DNA from: Actinotalea endophytica | GTDB lineage: Bacteria; Actinomycetota; Actinomycetes; Actinomycetales; Cellulomonadaceae | Assembly: GCF_025717005.1 (NCBI RefSeq) | Contig: NZ_JAOVZU010000011.1 | Coordinates: 1-60,775 of the forward strand | DNA: 60,775 nucleotides | Direction: 5' to 3' | Part shown: positions 1-7,628 of the stretch, piece after piece | How positions within the stretch are numbered: position 1 is the first letter of the stretch | How the letters are laid out: every line of letters begins with the position of its first letter | Program-made: the position numbers and the translations under genes | The notes under the pieces: model-generated | The model's database searches: none | Told to the model about the DNA's origin: nothing | What the model saw: only the letters and a program-made list of their open reading frames with translations

Positions 1-111
1 CGCCTGCACACCGAGCTCGGCGACATCCCACCGAGCGAGCACGAGACCAACCACTACCGTCAGATCAGCACCTCGACGACCCTGGAAACCAAAGAACCGA
101 GCCTCCACTGA
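1..111 (+). pseudogene. C-terminal end of an IS3-family transposase (cut by window start)
   Basis: Frame 1 is open from the first base and encodes 36 residues beginning RLHTELGDIPPSEHETNHYR before TGA at 109-111. The pattern R-R/L-H-x-E-L-G-x-x-P-P-x-E-x-E-x-x-Y is the usual end of the integrase catalytic domain of IS3-family transposases. Only the tail is in the window, so whether the gene is intact cannot be judged. The stop codon is part of an inverted repeat that may be close to the end of the insertion sequence. Confidence 0.65.
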
Positions 112-126
112 ACCCGGGGCGGTTCA
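109..126. repeat. Inverted repeat at the transposase stop codon
   Basis: TGAACC (109-114) and GGTTCA (121-126) are perfect complements around a six-base CGGGGC centre. It may be a terminator-like hairpin or lie near the insertion sequence end. No flanking direct repeat could be assigned. Confidence 0.4.
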
Positions 127-155
127 CCTGCGTGCTAGCGGTGCAGGGAGGCATC

Positions 156-349
156 ATGAGGCGCATGGGTGAGGGGCCGCGGCGGGTAGTGAAGGTGACG
201 CGCGCCCAGGTCGCGGCCGCACAGGCGAAACTGAGTTGGATGACCGCCTCGGCAGGGCCCACGACCCGCACGTGCTCAGGATCGCCGCGGCGCTGCCCAC
301 CCCGAGACACCCCCGACCCGAACGTGGTGTCCCCCCATATGGGGCATAG
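156..349 (+). pseudogene. Small conserved hypothetical protein broken by a one-base deletion
   Basis: From ATG 156 the frame encodes a basic N-terminus and then KVTRAQVAAAQAKLSW. Coding character then moves to another frame, which reads DDRLGRAHDPHVLRIAAALP and stops at TAG 347-349. Adding one T in the TT at 236-237 would join the parts as LSLDDRLGRA. Short actinobacterial proteins with a V-T-R-A-Q-V-x-A-A start and an R-L-G-R-x-x-x-P-x-V-x-x-I-A-x-A end are familiar to me, but their function is unknown. A sequencing error cannot be excluded. Confidence 0.4.
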
Positions 350-388
350 GGAAGGGCCTGCCGCCTGGGGGAGCGACAGGCCCTTCCC
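349..388. terminator. Perfect 12-bp stem hairpin
   Basis: GGGAAGGGCCTG (349-360) pairs perfectly with CAGGCCCTTCCC (377-388) around a 16-base loop. It starts at the stop codon of the broken small gene, so it is probably its terminator. There is no T tract. A second short hairpin, CCCCG/CGGGG, lies at 400-415. Confidence 0.5.
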
Positions 389-479
389 GCCCAGCGCTAC
401 CCCGCCTACGCGGGGCTGACTGATACCCCCGAAGAGGTCCAGCGTTCGGCTACCTCCACCGCACCCACGCAGGGTTCGA

Positions 480-700
480 GCTTGACAGGCGAAGACGGTC
501 CCGGTCTCGCTGCCTCAAGCCGTCACCGACAGCGACAAGGCGGTTAGCATCGACTCGACGATCAGCCGCTTGTGCCGACAGGTGATGACTCTGCCCTGGG
601 GGGCAAGGGGACCTGCCGGGTCACACGAGTCCCCACGAGTCGGTCTGGGCGGCAGGTCGGCGGAGGTGTCAGCCCCTGCCTTCTGGCGCTGCGACGCCGA
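480..700 (+). pseudogene. Possible remnant of an IS5-type transposase
   Basis: One frame reads SDKAVSIDSTISRLCRQVMT and continues with TLPWGARGPAG. This recalls the V-S-x-D-S-T-x-x-R-x-H-Q-H block of IS5-family DDE transposases, with the D-S-T-I codons at 552-563. The H-Q-H is replaced by C-R-Q, no start codon or complete domain is present, and the reading decays after about 700. At best it is a scrap; otherwise I see no gene in 420-850. Confidence 0.2.
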
Positions 701-850
701 GCAGTCCCTCGGCTGTCCTGTACGGGCGGAGCGTGAGGTTGTCACCGTCGGCGAGCCACCCGAGGGTGTCACGGTTCCATCGTCGGGAAAGCCGGGAGAC
801 CTCGCGGGCAGTCCCCGGGCGGGTGTCCTGCTGTCCCGCACCGGGTCGAG

Positions 851-1324
851 CTAGCGGGGACGGTCCGGCTTGTCGGACACGTCGTGATCTGAGGAAGCCC
901 CTCGGTCGCCCGAGGCTCCGTAGATCCAGCCGATTGCGATGCCGGCCAGACCGCTGATCAAAGGGAGGTAGTCACCCGCAGTCGTGCTCGCGGTGCCGAT
1001 AGCGAACGTCACGGACAACAGCAGGCCACCGACCAAGACCGCTGCCAGGGTGAGGCGCGCCCTGTCCAGGTTCCTTTCGCGTCGCAATGCCGCTCGCCTG
1101 CGAGGCTGGCCCGGATCGCTCGGCACCAGACGGTCCACGATCTCGTCGTACCGGTTCAGGTCGCCGCTCTTGGACGCCTCCAGCGCCTGCTGGAGGAGCG
1201 ACCTGTTTACTTCCAGACGGAGCTTTGCGGCCTCGCGCTCTGGATCAAGGTCGCTGCTGCTGCCGTCGCCGTCGCCGTCACCAGCCGTGGCGCTGGCGCC
1301 GGTGAATACAGGTGTGCCGCTCAT
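851..1324 (-). CDS. Hypothetical membrane protein with two helices
   Basis: The product has 157 residues and belongs to no family I recognise. The first 30 residues are Gly/Asp/Ser-rich with a GDGDGDGSS run. Residues 30-85 are charged and probably helical, with many Arg at the end. Two hydrophobic segments follow at about 92-112 and 118-138, then a short polar tail, so most of the protein should be cytoplasmic with a hairpin in the membrane. It lies 63 bases after another two-helix protein on the same strand and may share its transcript. Both are likely element cargo. Confidence 0.55.
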   Translation of the reverse strand: MSGTPVFTGASATAGDGDGDGSSSDLDPEREAAKLRLEVNRSLLQQALEASKSGDLNRYDEIVDRLVPSDPGQPRRRAALRRERNLDRARLTLAAVLVGGLLLSVTFAIGTASTTAGDYLPLISGLAGIAIGWIYGASGDRGASSDHDVSDKPDRPR

Positions 1325-1387
1325 CGCCGACCCCCGATGACGGAATGATGATCTTCTGTGACGCCGCTGCGTCGCGGGCCCGTCGGG

Positions 1388-1690
1388 CTAGCTCTCCTGG
1401 TTGGGGTTGAGGACGAGACCGAGTAGGCCGGCGAAGCTGGTCGTGAACAGCCCAATCAGCACGTCCGGCGCCGTTGCATCGTTGCCGTCGAGGACCGCTA
1501 CGAGGATTCCGACCATGGAGATCACCGCCAGCCCGGCCGCCGTGTACACGAGGACCCGCCAGATTTCGTTGATCACCTGGCGGCCAGGCAGCCGCAGCTG
1601 GTTGAGTTCCCTTGTCTTGTCCTCGGTGCTCAAACCCGGGTCGGAGATGACCGGTTCGATCGTCTTAACGAGTTCGTCGGTGAACTTCAT
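1388..1690 (-). CDS. Small hypothetical protein with two transmembrane helices
   Basis: The product has 100 residues. A charged helical N-terminus of about 42 residues, beginning MKFTDELVKTIEPV, is followed by hydrophobic segments at roughly 44-66 and 75-95 and an N-P-N-Q-E-S tail. The second helix ends with a G-L-L-G-L motif. It sits upstream of a second, larger two-helix protein on the same strand, so the two may form a membrane pair. Length and layout resemble accessory membrane proteins of genomic islands, but no function can be assigned. Confidence 0.55.
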   Translation of the reverse strand: MKFTDELVKTIEPVISDPGLSTEDKTRELNQLRLPGRQVINEIWRVLVYTAAGLAVISMVGILVAVLDGNDATAPDVLIGLFTTSFAGLLGLVLNPNQES

Positions 1691-1799
1691 GACGCCCCCT
1701 GTGCGCCAGGCCCGCAGACGCGGACACGCCCAACATCCCGCCCGAGTCGGCCGCGGGGAAGGGTCGTTCGTCCCCTATGGGTGCCGCTGGGCCCAATCT

Positions 1800-2057
1800 G
1801 GCACCGAGAGCTCCACCCGCCTCGACCTCACCACCCACGGGTGCTACCAGTTGTGGATCGCGGCCGGGATGGCAATCCTCGACCTCGATGCGGGCGAGTT
1901 GGTGTTCGGCACCGGTAAGGCCGTGGTGGTCGGCGTGACCTGCCCCACAGGTCACGCCACCCTCGAGGTCGGCCACGCGCACAGCTGGGACCTCCTCGCC
2001 CGCAGCGGTCCGGTCCGCTGGACCCAGGACCCGATCACCCACATCATCCCGGCCTGA
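1800..2057 (+). pseudogene. Orphan coding fragment of unknown family
   Basis: This frame has strongly GC-rich third positions, unlike the other frames here, and reads QLWIAAGMAILDLDAGELVF and then VTCPTGHATLEVGHAHSWDL before ending at TGA 2055-2057. No convincing start codon or ribosome binding site lies upstream, and the coding signal fades before about 1800. It looks like the C-terminal part of a larger gene that was truncated, possibly by the same event that removed the end of the neighbouring integrase. I do not recognise the family. Confidence 0.3.
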
Positions 2058-2866
2058 GAACACCTCGGGCGGGGAGCGGAGCCTGACGCTCGACGCTCCC
2101 CGCCACCAGGGAGGGCACCACCCCGAAGGGGTGGACCAACCGGTACCGGGCACCACCCCGATCACCAGCAACCGTCGGCGACTGCCTGCGCCAGCCCGGC
2201 GTGCAGCACCCGGTAGGCCTGGGTCGCTGCGGTCTGGCCCGCGTTGCGGCGCAGCGGTCGGGCCGGTGGCAGGGAACCGCCCGTGGCCGCGAGCCAGGCC
2301 TCCCGCGCCCAGGACGGGATGCGCCCCGCGGGGGCGAGCGGTGCGCCCTGCTCGGCCGCCCAGGCACGGATCGCGGCCGCGGCCCGCTTCGGGTGCTCGG
2401 TCTGCAGGCGCCAGCGTTCGGTCTCTCGTCGGGTTGACTCGGTCATCACGGCGTGGTGCCACTCGCGCACGAGGGCGGGCGTGATCGACGCGAGGGTACG
2501 GATCCCCAGGTGCACCGTGCGTGGCTTGCCGGTGCGACCGGTGGTAGGCAGCGCGGCATCGATCCAGGTGGCCACGGACTGCAGGTACAGCGCCCGGGTG
2601 GACTCGGCGATGTCGGTGCGGGTGGCAATCCAGCCGTGCAGCCACTCGCCGAGCAGCTGTTCGCCGAGGCGCGGGTCGCGCCACTCGCCGCGGGCGATCC
2701 GGGAGACCTCCTGGGCCAGCCTCTGATCGGCCTCGGCCTTGGTGGCGAAGGTCCCCAGCGTCCGCATCGCCCCGTCCGGGCCGGTGTAGCGGGCCTGCCA
2801 GCGGCCCGAGGGAAGGTGGCGGATGGCGCCGCTGGTACGGCGACTGGCGACACGCGTTGTGGACAT
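2044..2866 (-). pseudogene. Truncated tyrosine integrase (site-specific recombinase remnant)
   Basis: From ATG 2866, with GGGAGGGA about eight bases upstream, the frame encodes 234 residues. It opens with SGRWQARYTGPDG (AP2-like DNA-binding fold) and continues with the SAM-like core-binding domain, including EWLHGWI and RALYLQSVATWI. It ends at TGA 2162-2164. A neighbouring frame continues as GSVERQAPLPARGVL, which resembles the linker before the catalytic domain, and then stops at 2044. The catalytic Arg, H-x-x-R and Tyr are absent, so the enzyme must be inactive. Its position beside tRNA-Gly fits a phage or ICE integrase. Confidence 0.75.
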
Positions 2867-2892
2867 GGCGAGGTCCCTCCCCGGGGCCGAAG

Positions 2893-2910
2893 TGGCACGT
2901 TATGGCACGA
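2893..2910. repeat. Pair of TGGCACG direct repeats beside the integrase
   Basis: TGGCACG occurs at 2893-2899 and again at 2903-2909, ten bases apart. It lies between the integrase start and the tRNA 3' end. Arm-type integrase sites commonly look like this; the assignment is inference. Confidence 0.3.
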
Positions 2911-2951
2911 CGGGCCTGGAACGAGGGTCCACCGGGGGTCTGACATGGCCA

Positions 2952-2972
2952 CCGCAGGTCTCTGACCTGCGG
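2952..2972 (-). terminator. Hairpin just after tRNA-Gly
   Basis: CCGCAGGTC (2952-2960) and GACCTGCGG (2964-2972) form a perfect nine-base-pair stem with a three-base loop, nine bases beyond the tRNA 3' end. It could terminate tRNA transcription. It could also belong to the element's attachment region. Confidence 0.5.
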
Positions 2973-2981
2973 AAACGTCGG

Positions 2982-3052
2982 AGCGGACGACGGGAATCGA
3001 ACCCGCGTAGCCAGTTTGGAAGACTGGGGCTCTACCATTGAGCTACGTCCGC
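2982..3052 (-). tRNA. tRNA-Gly (anticodon TCC)
   Basis: Read on the minus strand, the 71-base gene has acceptor stem GCGGACG/CGTCCGC with discriminator T. The anticodon loop reads CTTCCAA, giving anticodon TCC. The T arm carries GGTTCGATTCC and CCA is not encoded. The integrase remnant lies directly downstream, so the 3' half of this gene is the probable attachment site; the tRNA was restored intact on integration. Confidence 0.95.
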
Positions 3053-3131
3053 GCGCGGCCCGGTGGGGCCGCCGCCCCAGAGTAGTGGGCTCGGCGGTCG
3101 GTCTCCCAAACGCCCCGGGCCGCGCCGTGCC

Positions 3132-5030
3132 TCACCCCGAGCTCTGCACCGGTTCCGGCGTCGCGGTCGGATCCGCCGTGGGATCGGCCGTCGCACTCGG
3201 ATCGGGTGTCGAGCTGGGTTCGGGCGACGGGCTCGGGTCGGGCGTCGCGCTCGGGTCCGCCGTCGCGCTCGGGTCCGGCGCCGCGGTCGCCGACGGATCG
3301 CTGCTCGGACTCGGCGTCGGGCTCGGGCTCGCCGTCGCGTCCGCCGCGGTGGCGGTCGGGGACGGGTCCGGGGTGGCCGCGGCCGTCGCGGCTGCGGTGG
3401 CGTCCGGGGTCGCCTCGGCGGCGGCCGGTTCGGCTCCACCGGCGACGAACCCCGCGGCGGGATCCGTGATGCCGTCGATGAACGCCTGCAGCGAGTCGCG
3501 CCGCGAGTCGATCCGCCAGTCGTTGGTGATCCGGGTCCCGCCCGAGTACGTGGTGATCGCGTGGTTGAACCAGGCGAAGCCGATCACGTCGTCGTACTTC
3601 GGGTCGGTGAACGCGTCGAAGAACGACGTCAGCCACGCCGGCTTCTGGTCGCCGATCTCCGACGCCCCGACCTCGGCCAGCAGGATCGGTTTGCCCGGTG
3701 CGACCTCGCGCAGCTGGGCGAGTGAGCGGTCGAACGTGTACGAGAACGTCGGGGTCTGGTCGGACGCGTAGGGCGGCCGGAAGTAGCCGGACAGGCCGAC
3801 CCAGTCCACGTAGTCGTCGCCGGGGTACAGGCTCGCCATGTACCACGAGCTCCACTTCGCGTAGTCGGGCAGGCGGTTGACGATGTTCGGGGCCCAGACC
3901 CAGATGACGTACGCGTTGGCACCCTCCTCCTCGAAGATGTCGTGCACGTGCCGCCACATCTTCACGTAGTCGCCCTTGCTGTTGCCGTTCTGGAAGCCGC
4001 CGCCCCAGCTGCGCTCGCCCCACGGGTACCAGGAGCCGTTCATCTCGTGGTCCAGGCGGATCGCGAGCGGCAGGCCCAGGTCGGCGACGTCCTTCGCGTA
4101 CTGGTGCAGGTAGTCGTCGTACGTGCCGTTGATGATGCTCGGCAGGTTGTACGCGGCGTTGGTCGGCTGGTCGTTGCCCGCCGTGGAGTCGATCGACTCC
4201 CAGGACAGCAGGGGCATCGCGCCGCGCTGCCAAGAACGGATCACCGCGTCCGGCCGGAATGGCTTGTCCCAGCCCTGGAAGTACCCGGCGATCGTCGGCT
4301 TCACGCCCACCTTGCCCACGATGTCGTCCCACTCCGCCCAGTTGAACGGCGACTGCGTCGTGTAGAGGCCGAACTGGCGTGTGCTCGGGTGCAGGAGCTC
4401 GGCCAGCGAGGGCGTGCTCGGGAGCGCCGGCTCGGTCGGCGTCGGCGTCGGGGTCGGTGTCGCGGCGTTCTTCTCGGCGTCGATCGCGCGCTGGAGCCGA
4501 GCGTCGGCCAGGCCCTGGTAGTAGTCGGCCCGGCCGTCGGCGGCCGCCGCCTGCTCCTGGCTCGCGGCCGCGTCCTGCTCGGCCGTGGCCTTCTCCTGCC
4601 AGGCCTGCTTCGCCCGGTCGAGGGCCCAGGTGTAGCGCCCCTGCGCCGCAGCGGCGGCGCGTTCGGCCGCGGCCTTCTCGCGGGCGGCCTCCGTCTGCGC
4701 CTCGGAGTCCGCGGACCCGCTCGACGTGTCGCCGATGGACGGGTCGGTACCGGAGGAGTCCTTCGCGGCCTGCAGTGAAGCGATCTCGTCGTCGCGTGCC
4801 GCGAGCGAGTCCTGGGCGTCGGCCAGCTGCTTGTTCAGGTCGGCGACCTGCGCGGCGAGCGCCTCGGCCTCCGCGCTGGTCAGGGCGGCACCGGTGGCCG
4901 GGCCGCCCGGCGAGAGCCAGACCGTGACGCTGACCACCGCGAGCAGCATGCCGATGGCCGTGGTCGCGACCCGCGACCGGCGGGAGAGCCGGCCGCCGGC
5001 CCACCACTGACGTGTTCCACGACTAGACAT
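3132..5030 (-). CDS. Membrane-anchored GH26-like glycoside hydrolase with coiled coil and Pro/Ser/Thr tail
   Basis: The 632-residue product has one transmembrane anchor at about 22-41, an Ala/Glu-rich coiled coil at 52-190 and a short TPTP linker. The catalytic domain spans about 215-525. It matches the GH26 (beta-mannanase-like) layout: proposed acid/base Glu329 in LDHEMNG and nucleophile Glu453 in LLAEVG, each at a strand end. Residues 530-632 are a low-complexity tail of D-P-S-A-T repeats. ATG 5030 is preferred because GGAGG lies 11 bases upstream and it overlaps the end of the synthase gene by eight bases. Coupling to a polysaccharide synthase suggests it trims or releases that polymer; the substrate is unknown. 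Confidence 0.8.
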   Translation of the reverse strand: MSSRGTRQWWAGGRLSRRSRVATTAIGMLLAVVSVTVWLSPGGPATGAALTSAEAEALAAQVADLNKQLADAQDSLAARDDEIASLQAAKDSSGTDPSIGDTSSGSADSEAQTEAAREKAAAERAAAAAQGRYTWALDRAKQAWQEKATAEQDAAASQEQAAAADGRADYYQGLADARLQRAIDAEKNAATPTPTPTPTEPALPSTPSLAELLHPSTRQFGLYTTQSPFNWAEWDDIVGKVGVKPTIAGYFQGWDKPFRPDAVIRSWQRGAMPLLSWESIDSTAGNDQPTNAAYNLPSIINGTYDDYLHQYAKDVADLGLPLAIRLDHEMNGSWYPWGERSWGGGFQNGNSKGDYVKMWRHVHDIFEEEGANAYVIWVWAPNIVNRLPDYAKWSSWYMASLYPGDDYVDWVGLSGYFRPPYASDQTPTFSYTFDRSLAQLREVAPGKPILLAEVGASEIGDQKPAWLTSFFDAFTDPKYDDVIGFAWFNHAITTYSGGTRITNDWRIDSRRDSLQAFIDGITDPAAGFVAGGAEPAAAEATPDATAAATAAATPDPSPTATAADATASPSPTPSPSSDPSATAAPDPSATADPSATPDPSPSPEPSSTPDPSATADPTADPTATPEPVQSSG

Positions 5031-6555
5031 AGAGGAGTACCTCCAGACCGATGAGGACGGCACCGATCAGATACGGGATCGCAGCCAGGGGGTTGGGTCC
5101 ACGACGCGTGGGCGCCGGCGCGGTGGCGGCAGCGGCGCGGAGCGTCGTGCGGGTGGCAGTGCGGGTGGCGCCCTGGGGCTCGGCGAGGGCGACCGTCCCG
5201 CGGTCCACCACGTCGAGCGGGGCCGTCCCGCGCTGGTCGTCCAGCTCGGCCAACCAGTCCTCGGCGCCGCCGCTGACCCGGAGCGCACCGGGGTCGGTCA
5301 GGCTCTCCCGGCCCGCGTACGCACCCGCCCGGGTACCCCAGCCGGCCACGTGCCCCATCCGGAAGAAGCCGAAGAGCCGGATCGGCATGAGGAAGAAGGT
5401 CGAGACGATGATGAACACCGGCAGCCGGAGGAAGTCCGTCGGCACCTCCTGCAGGTGCCGGATCTGCCGGATCGCCATGCTGAGCACCGACGACAGGATC
5501 ATCAGCGTGATGACGGCGGCCCAGCCGACCTCCTGGCCGTAGGTGGCCAGCATCGCCTGGTAGAAGTTCACGCCGGTGTGCGACACCGCGCGGTAGACCC
5601 AGCCGCCGATCGTGCCGAGCAGCAGGAACGGCAGCAGGATGTCGGCCACGAAGAACACCGCCAGCACCGGGGCGTGCCCGACCATCCAGGGCAGCATCCG
5701 CAGCGTGTTGTACTGGCTGCCGCGCGCCCAGCGCAGCTGCTGCTTGGTGAGCTTGCGGACTTTCAGCGGGGCGTCCGTGTACACCAGGCTGGTGTGCTGG
5801 TAGACGGTCCGGAAGCCTTCCTTCAGCACGAGGTTCGTCAGCGTCCGGTCGTCGGAGATCTCGAGGAAGACCCCGAGGAACTTGTCGGTCATGAACCGGT
5901 CCATGACGCGCACCAGGAGCTCGCGGCGGAACGCGATCGTGCGTCCGGGCAGGCACCCGACCTGGCCGAGCGTGCTCTGGGCGGGCATCGAGTACAGCGA
6001 GCGGGTGTTCTCCAGCCAGTCGGCCCAGCGGGTGATCCAGGACCGGCTCGGCTCGAGGATCCGCTGGCGGGTCGTGACCCCGCCGACCCGTGCGTCCGCG
6101 AACGGCTTGACCAGCTCGGTCAGGGTGCCCGGCGTCCAGACCGTGTCGGAGTCCACCAGGACCGTGATCTCCCCGGCCGAGAGCAGGGTGCCGATCCGGA
6201 CGGCGTTGCGCTTGCCGGGCACCGTGGTGTGCACCCAGCGGACCAGCGGCGCGAACTCCTCGCTGACCTGCTCCAACGTGGGGTTGCGGGCGCCGTTGAT
6301 CACGACGATCACCTCGTCGGGCCGCTGCTCGCAGATCCGGCCGAGCACGTCGCGGAACAGGTCCTCGGGCTCGTCCACGACCGGCACCACGACGCTCGTG
6401 GTCGTGGAGTGCGGCTCGGTCCAGGGCCGGTAGCGGCGGGAGAGCACCACCTTGGTGAGCCACAGGGCCCAGACCAGCGCGCTGAAGAACGCGAACAGGT
6501 AGTACTCGTCCTGGTCCGCCAGCATGTGGCGGACCTGGAGCAAGAAGATGAACAT
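5023..6555 (-). CDS. Processive family 2 glycosyltransferase (hyaluronan/cellulose synthase-like)
   Basis: The product has 510 residues. A membrane helix lies at about 18-38 and the GT2 domain follows. Visible motifs are SVVVPVVDEPED, the DSD metal site at 135-137, LPGRTIAFRR at 202-211, ISDDR at 233-237 (catalytic-base region) and QQLRW at 272-276, the Q-x-x-R-W signature of processive synthases. Four or five helices at about 295-400 would form the export channel. ATG 6555 has GGAGG seven bases upstream; longer readings lack this. The gene overlaps the GH26-like gene, implying co-expressed polymerisation and cleavage of an extracellular polysaccharide. No PilZ domain is seen and the sugar cannot be told from sequence. 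Confidence 0.85.
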   Translation of the reverse strand: MFIFLLQVRHMLADQDEYYLFAFFSALVWALWLTKVVLSRRYRPWTEPHSTTTSVVVPVVDEPEDLFRDVLGRICEQRPDEVIVVINGARNPTLEQVSEEFAPLVRWVHTTVPGKRNAVRIGTLLSAGEITVLVDSDTVWTPGTLTELVKPFADARVGGVTTRQRILEPSRSWITRWADWLENTRSLYSMPAQSTLGQVGCLPGRTIAFRRELLVRVMDRFMTDKFLGVFLEISDDRTLTNLVLKEGFRTVYQHTSLVYTDAPLKVRKLTKQQLRWARGSQYNTLRMLPWMVGHAPVLAVFFVADILLPFLLLGTIGGWVYRAVSHTGVNFYQAMLATYGQEVGWAAVITLMILSSVLSMAIRQIRHLQEVPTDFLRLPVFIIVSTFFLMPIRLFGFFRMGHVAGWGTRAGAYAGRESLTDPGALRVSGGAEDWLAELDDQRGTAPLDVVDRGTVALAEPQGATRTATRTTLRAAAATAPAPTRRGPNPLAAIPYLIGAVLIGLEVLLYV

Positions 6556-7109
6556 CCCTGCCTCCACGGGCGCGCGAGGTGTCACCGCCGCCGCGGGAGC
6601 GACGGTGGGATCGACATCGATGGGGACCGGCCGGAGACGGTCGGTCGTGGAGCGGCCCGGCCGTGCCGGTGCGTCGCTCTGCGTTGTCCTGTGATGCGGA
6701 CCGGGGGTTCCGAGGTCGCGATCCTCGTCACCCGTTCGGGTGAACGCGGCGTGTGACTGACCGTCGCGTCCCTGTGTGACACACCGTGCGGGACGATCAC
6801 GGGTGGCGCAAGACGGCAATCGGCCACTCGGGGGAGGCGTCTCCCGAAATGTCCGGTTCGCCAGCACGGGGGACATTCCGGCGATGCCCGCCGGTAACAG
6901 AAACGTCACTCCACGATGCGAGACATCGGGCGGTGCCGGTGGGGCGGCCGGCGCTGACAGCGTGGGCGGCCCGCGCGTGACTGGCACGCGACCGGGCGAG
7001 TCGGGCGCGGGCTCGATCCGGCCACCGGCAGGTGGTGCGCTCGGCCGCCGGCGGCTGCCGGCGTGCCCGAGTGACCGATCAGGCTGATCGCCGACTACGC
7101 TGCGGCCGA
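6556..7109. other. Intergenic region upstream of the synthase operon and tRNA-Pro
   Basis: No reading frame here shows convincing coding bias. It holds a hairpin CACCC/GGGTG at 6739-6752, inside a larger palindrome GTTCACC...GGTGAAC, and an 11-base palindrome TGTGTGACACA at 6773-6783. Both could be operators for the leftward synthase operon. I found no known riboswitch consensus. Confidence 0.4.
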
Positions 7110-7183
7110 CGGGATGTGGCGCAGGTTGGTAGCGCGTCCGCTTTGGGAGCGGAAGGTCGTGGGTTCAAATCCCGCCATCCCGA
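7110..7183 (+). tRNA. tRNA-Pro (anticodon TGG)
   Basis: The 74-base gene begins with C, as tRNA-Pro does, and has acceptor stem CGGGATG/CATCCCG with discriminator A. The anticodon loop TTTGGGA gives TGG. The T arm contains GGTTCAAATCC and CCA is not encoded. Two hairpins follow. Confidence 0.95.
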
Positions 7184-7225
7184 CTCTCGGACGAGCGAGA
7201 GCGAGGCAGGTGCCGCGCACCTGCC
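7184..7225 (+). terminator. Two hairpins after tRNA-Pro
   Basis: CTCTCG/CGAGAG at 7184-7201 is followed by GGCAGGTGC (7205-7213) pairing perfectly with GCACCTGCC (7217-7225) around a three-base loop. This probably ends the tRNA transcript. It lies just beyond the end of the convergent glsB-like gene. Confidence 0.55.
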
Positions 7226-7237
7226 GACGATGCCTCG

Positions 7238-7498
7238 TCAGGCGGAGCGGCGGCCGCCGAAGAACCGCCAGGCGGCGGTGACGATCACGGCACCGACCAC
7301 GGAGCCGATGATCCCCGACGGCCGCAGCGCGAGGCCGTCCCCGGCGAGCAGGCTCGCGAGCAGACCGCCGACGAACGAGCCGACCAGGCCGCTGACGATC
7401 GCCATGGTCCAGTCGACGCCCTTGCGCGAGCGCCCGAGCAGGAGCTGCGCCGCGGCGCCGACGAGCATGCCGAACAGGATGATCCCGAGGATGAGCAC
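7238..7498 (-). CDS. GlsB/YeaQ/YmgE-family stress-response membrane protein
   Basis: The 86-residue protein is almost entirely three hydrophobic helices. It has the family's Gly-rich pattern: a first helix with FGMLVGAAAQLLLG, then a GLVGSFVGGLLASLL block and a final GIIGSVVGAVIVTAAWR. These small inner-membrane proteins are linked to stress responses, but their activity is unknown. GTG 7498 is the only reasonable in-frame start. It has no ribosome binding site; instead TACGGT ends exactly six bases before it, so the message is probably leaderless. Confidence 0.75.
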   Translation of the reverse strand: MLILGIILFGMLVGAAAQLLLGRSRKGVDWTMAIVSGLVGSFVGGLLASLLAGDGLALRPSGIIGSVVGAVIVTAAWRFFGGRRSA

Positions 7499-7504
7499 GT
7501 TCGT

Positions 7505-7510
7505 ACCGTA
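7505..7510 (-). promoter_or_regulatory. -10 box of a leaderless promoter (glsB-like)
   Basis: On the minus strand TACGGT is followed by six bases and then the GTG start codon, placing the expected transcription start at or beside the codon. No strong -35 is visible. Confidence 0.45.
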
Positions 7511-7552
7511 GTGCCACGGGTGCTCCGTGGTGGTAGGGGTGCTCGCGTGCCG

Positions 7553-7558
7553 TAGGAT
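7553..7558 (+). promoter_or_regulatory. Candidate -10 box of tig
   Basis: TAGGAT lies about 70 bases before the tig start. It would give a short leader containing the GGAGA ribosome binding site. The -35 is unclear. Confidence 0.35.
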
Positions 7559-7628
7559 CGGTGGGCCGTGCGCGCCGTTTCGTCGCGCCCGCGGACCTTC
7601 GACCACCACCCATCTGGAGACCACTGCT

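Larger units (their letters stand above)
1..2981. mobile_element. Right-hand end of a decayed integrated element next to tRNA-Gly
   Basis: This stretch lies outside the 3' end of a tRNA-Gly gene and holds an integrase remnant reading away from the tRNA, transposase pieces, a frameshifted small gene and unknown two-helix membrane proteins. That arrangement is typical of integrative elements that use the 3' part of a tRNA as attachment site. The other boundary would lie left of position 1. The attachment core is presumably within 2982-3010 (inference; the second copy is not visible). Confidence 0.6.

Noticed and set aside
65-310. 81-codon frame opposite the transposase tail and the small gene
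   Set aside because: Neither codon bias nor motifs support it; the plus-strand remnants explain the region better.
6773-6783. CRP/GlxR site before the polysaccharide synthase operon
   Set aside because: TGTGTGACACA has arms too close together to match TGTGA-N6-TCACA.
6556-7109. c-di-GMP or c-di-AMP riboswitch upstream of the synthase
   Set aside because: I could not find the conserved cores of either class on the minus strand.
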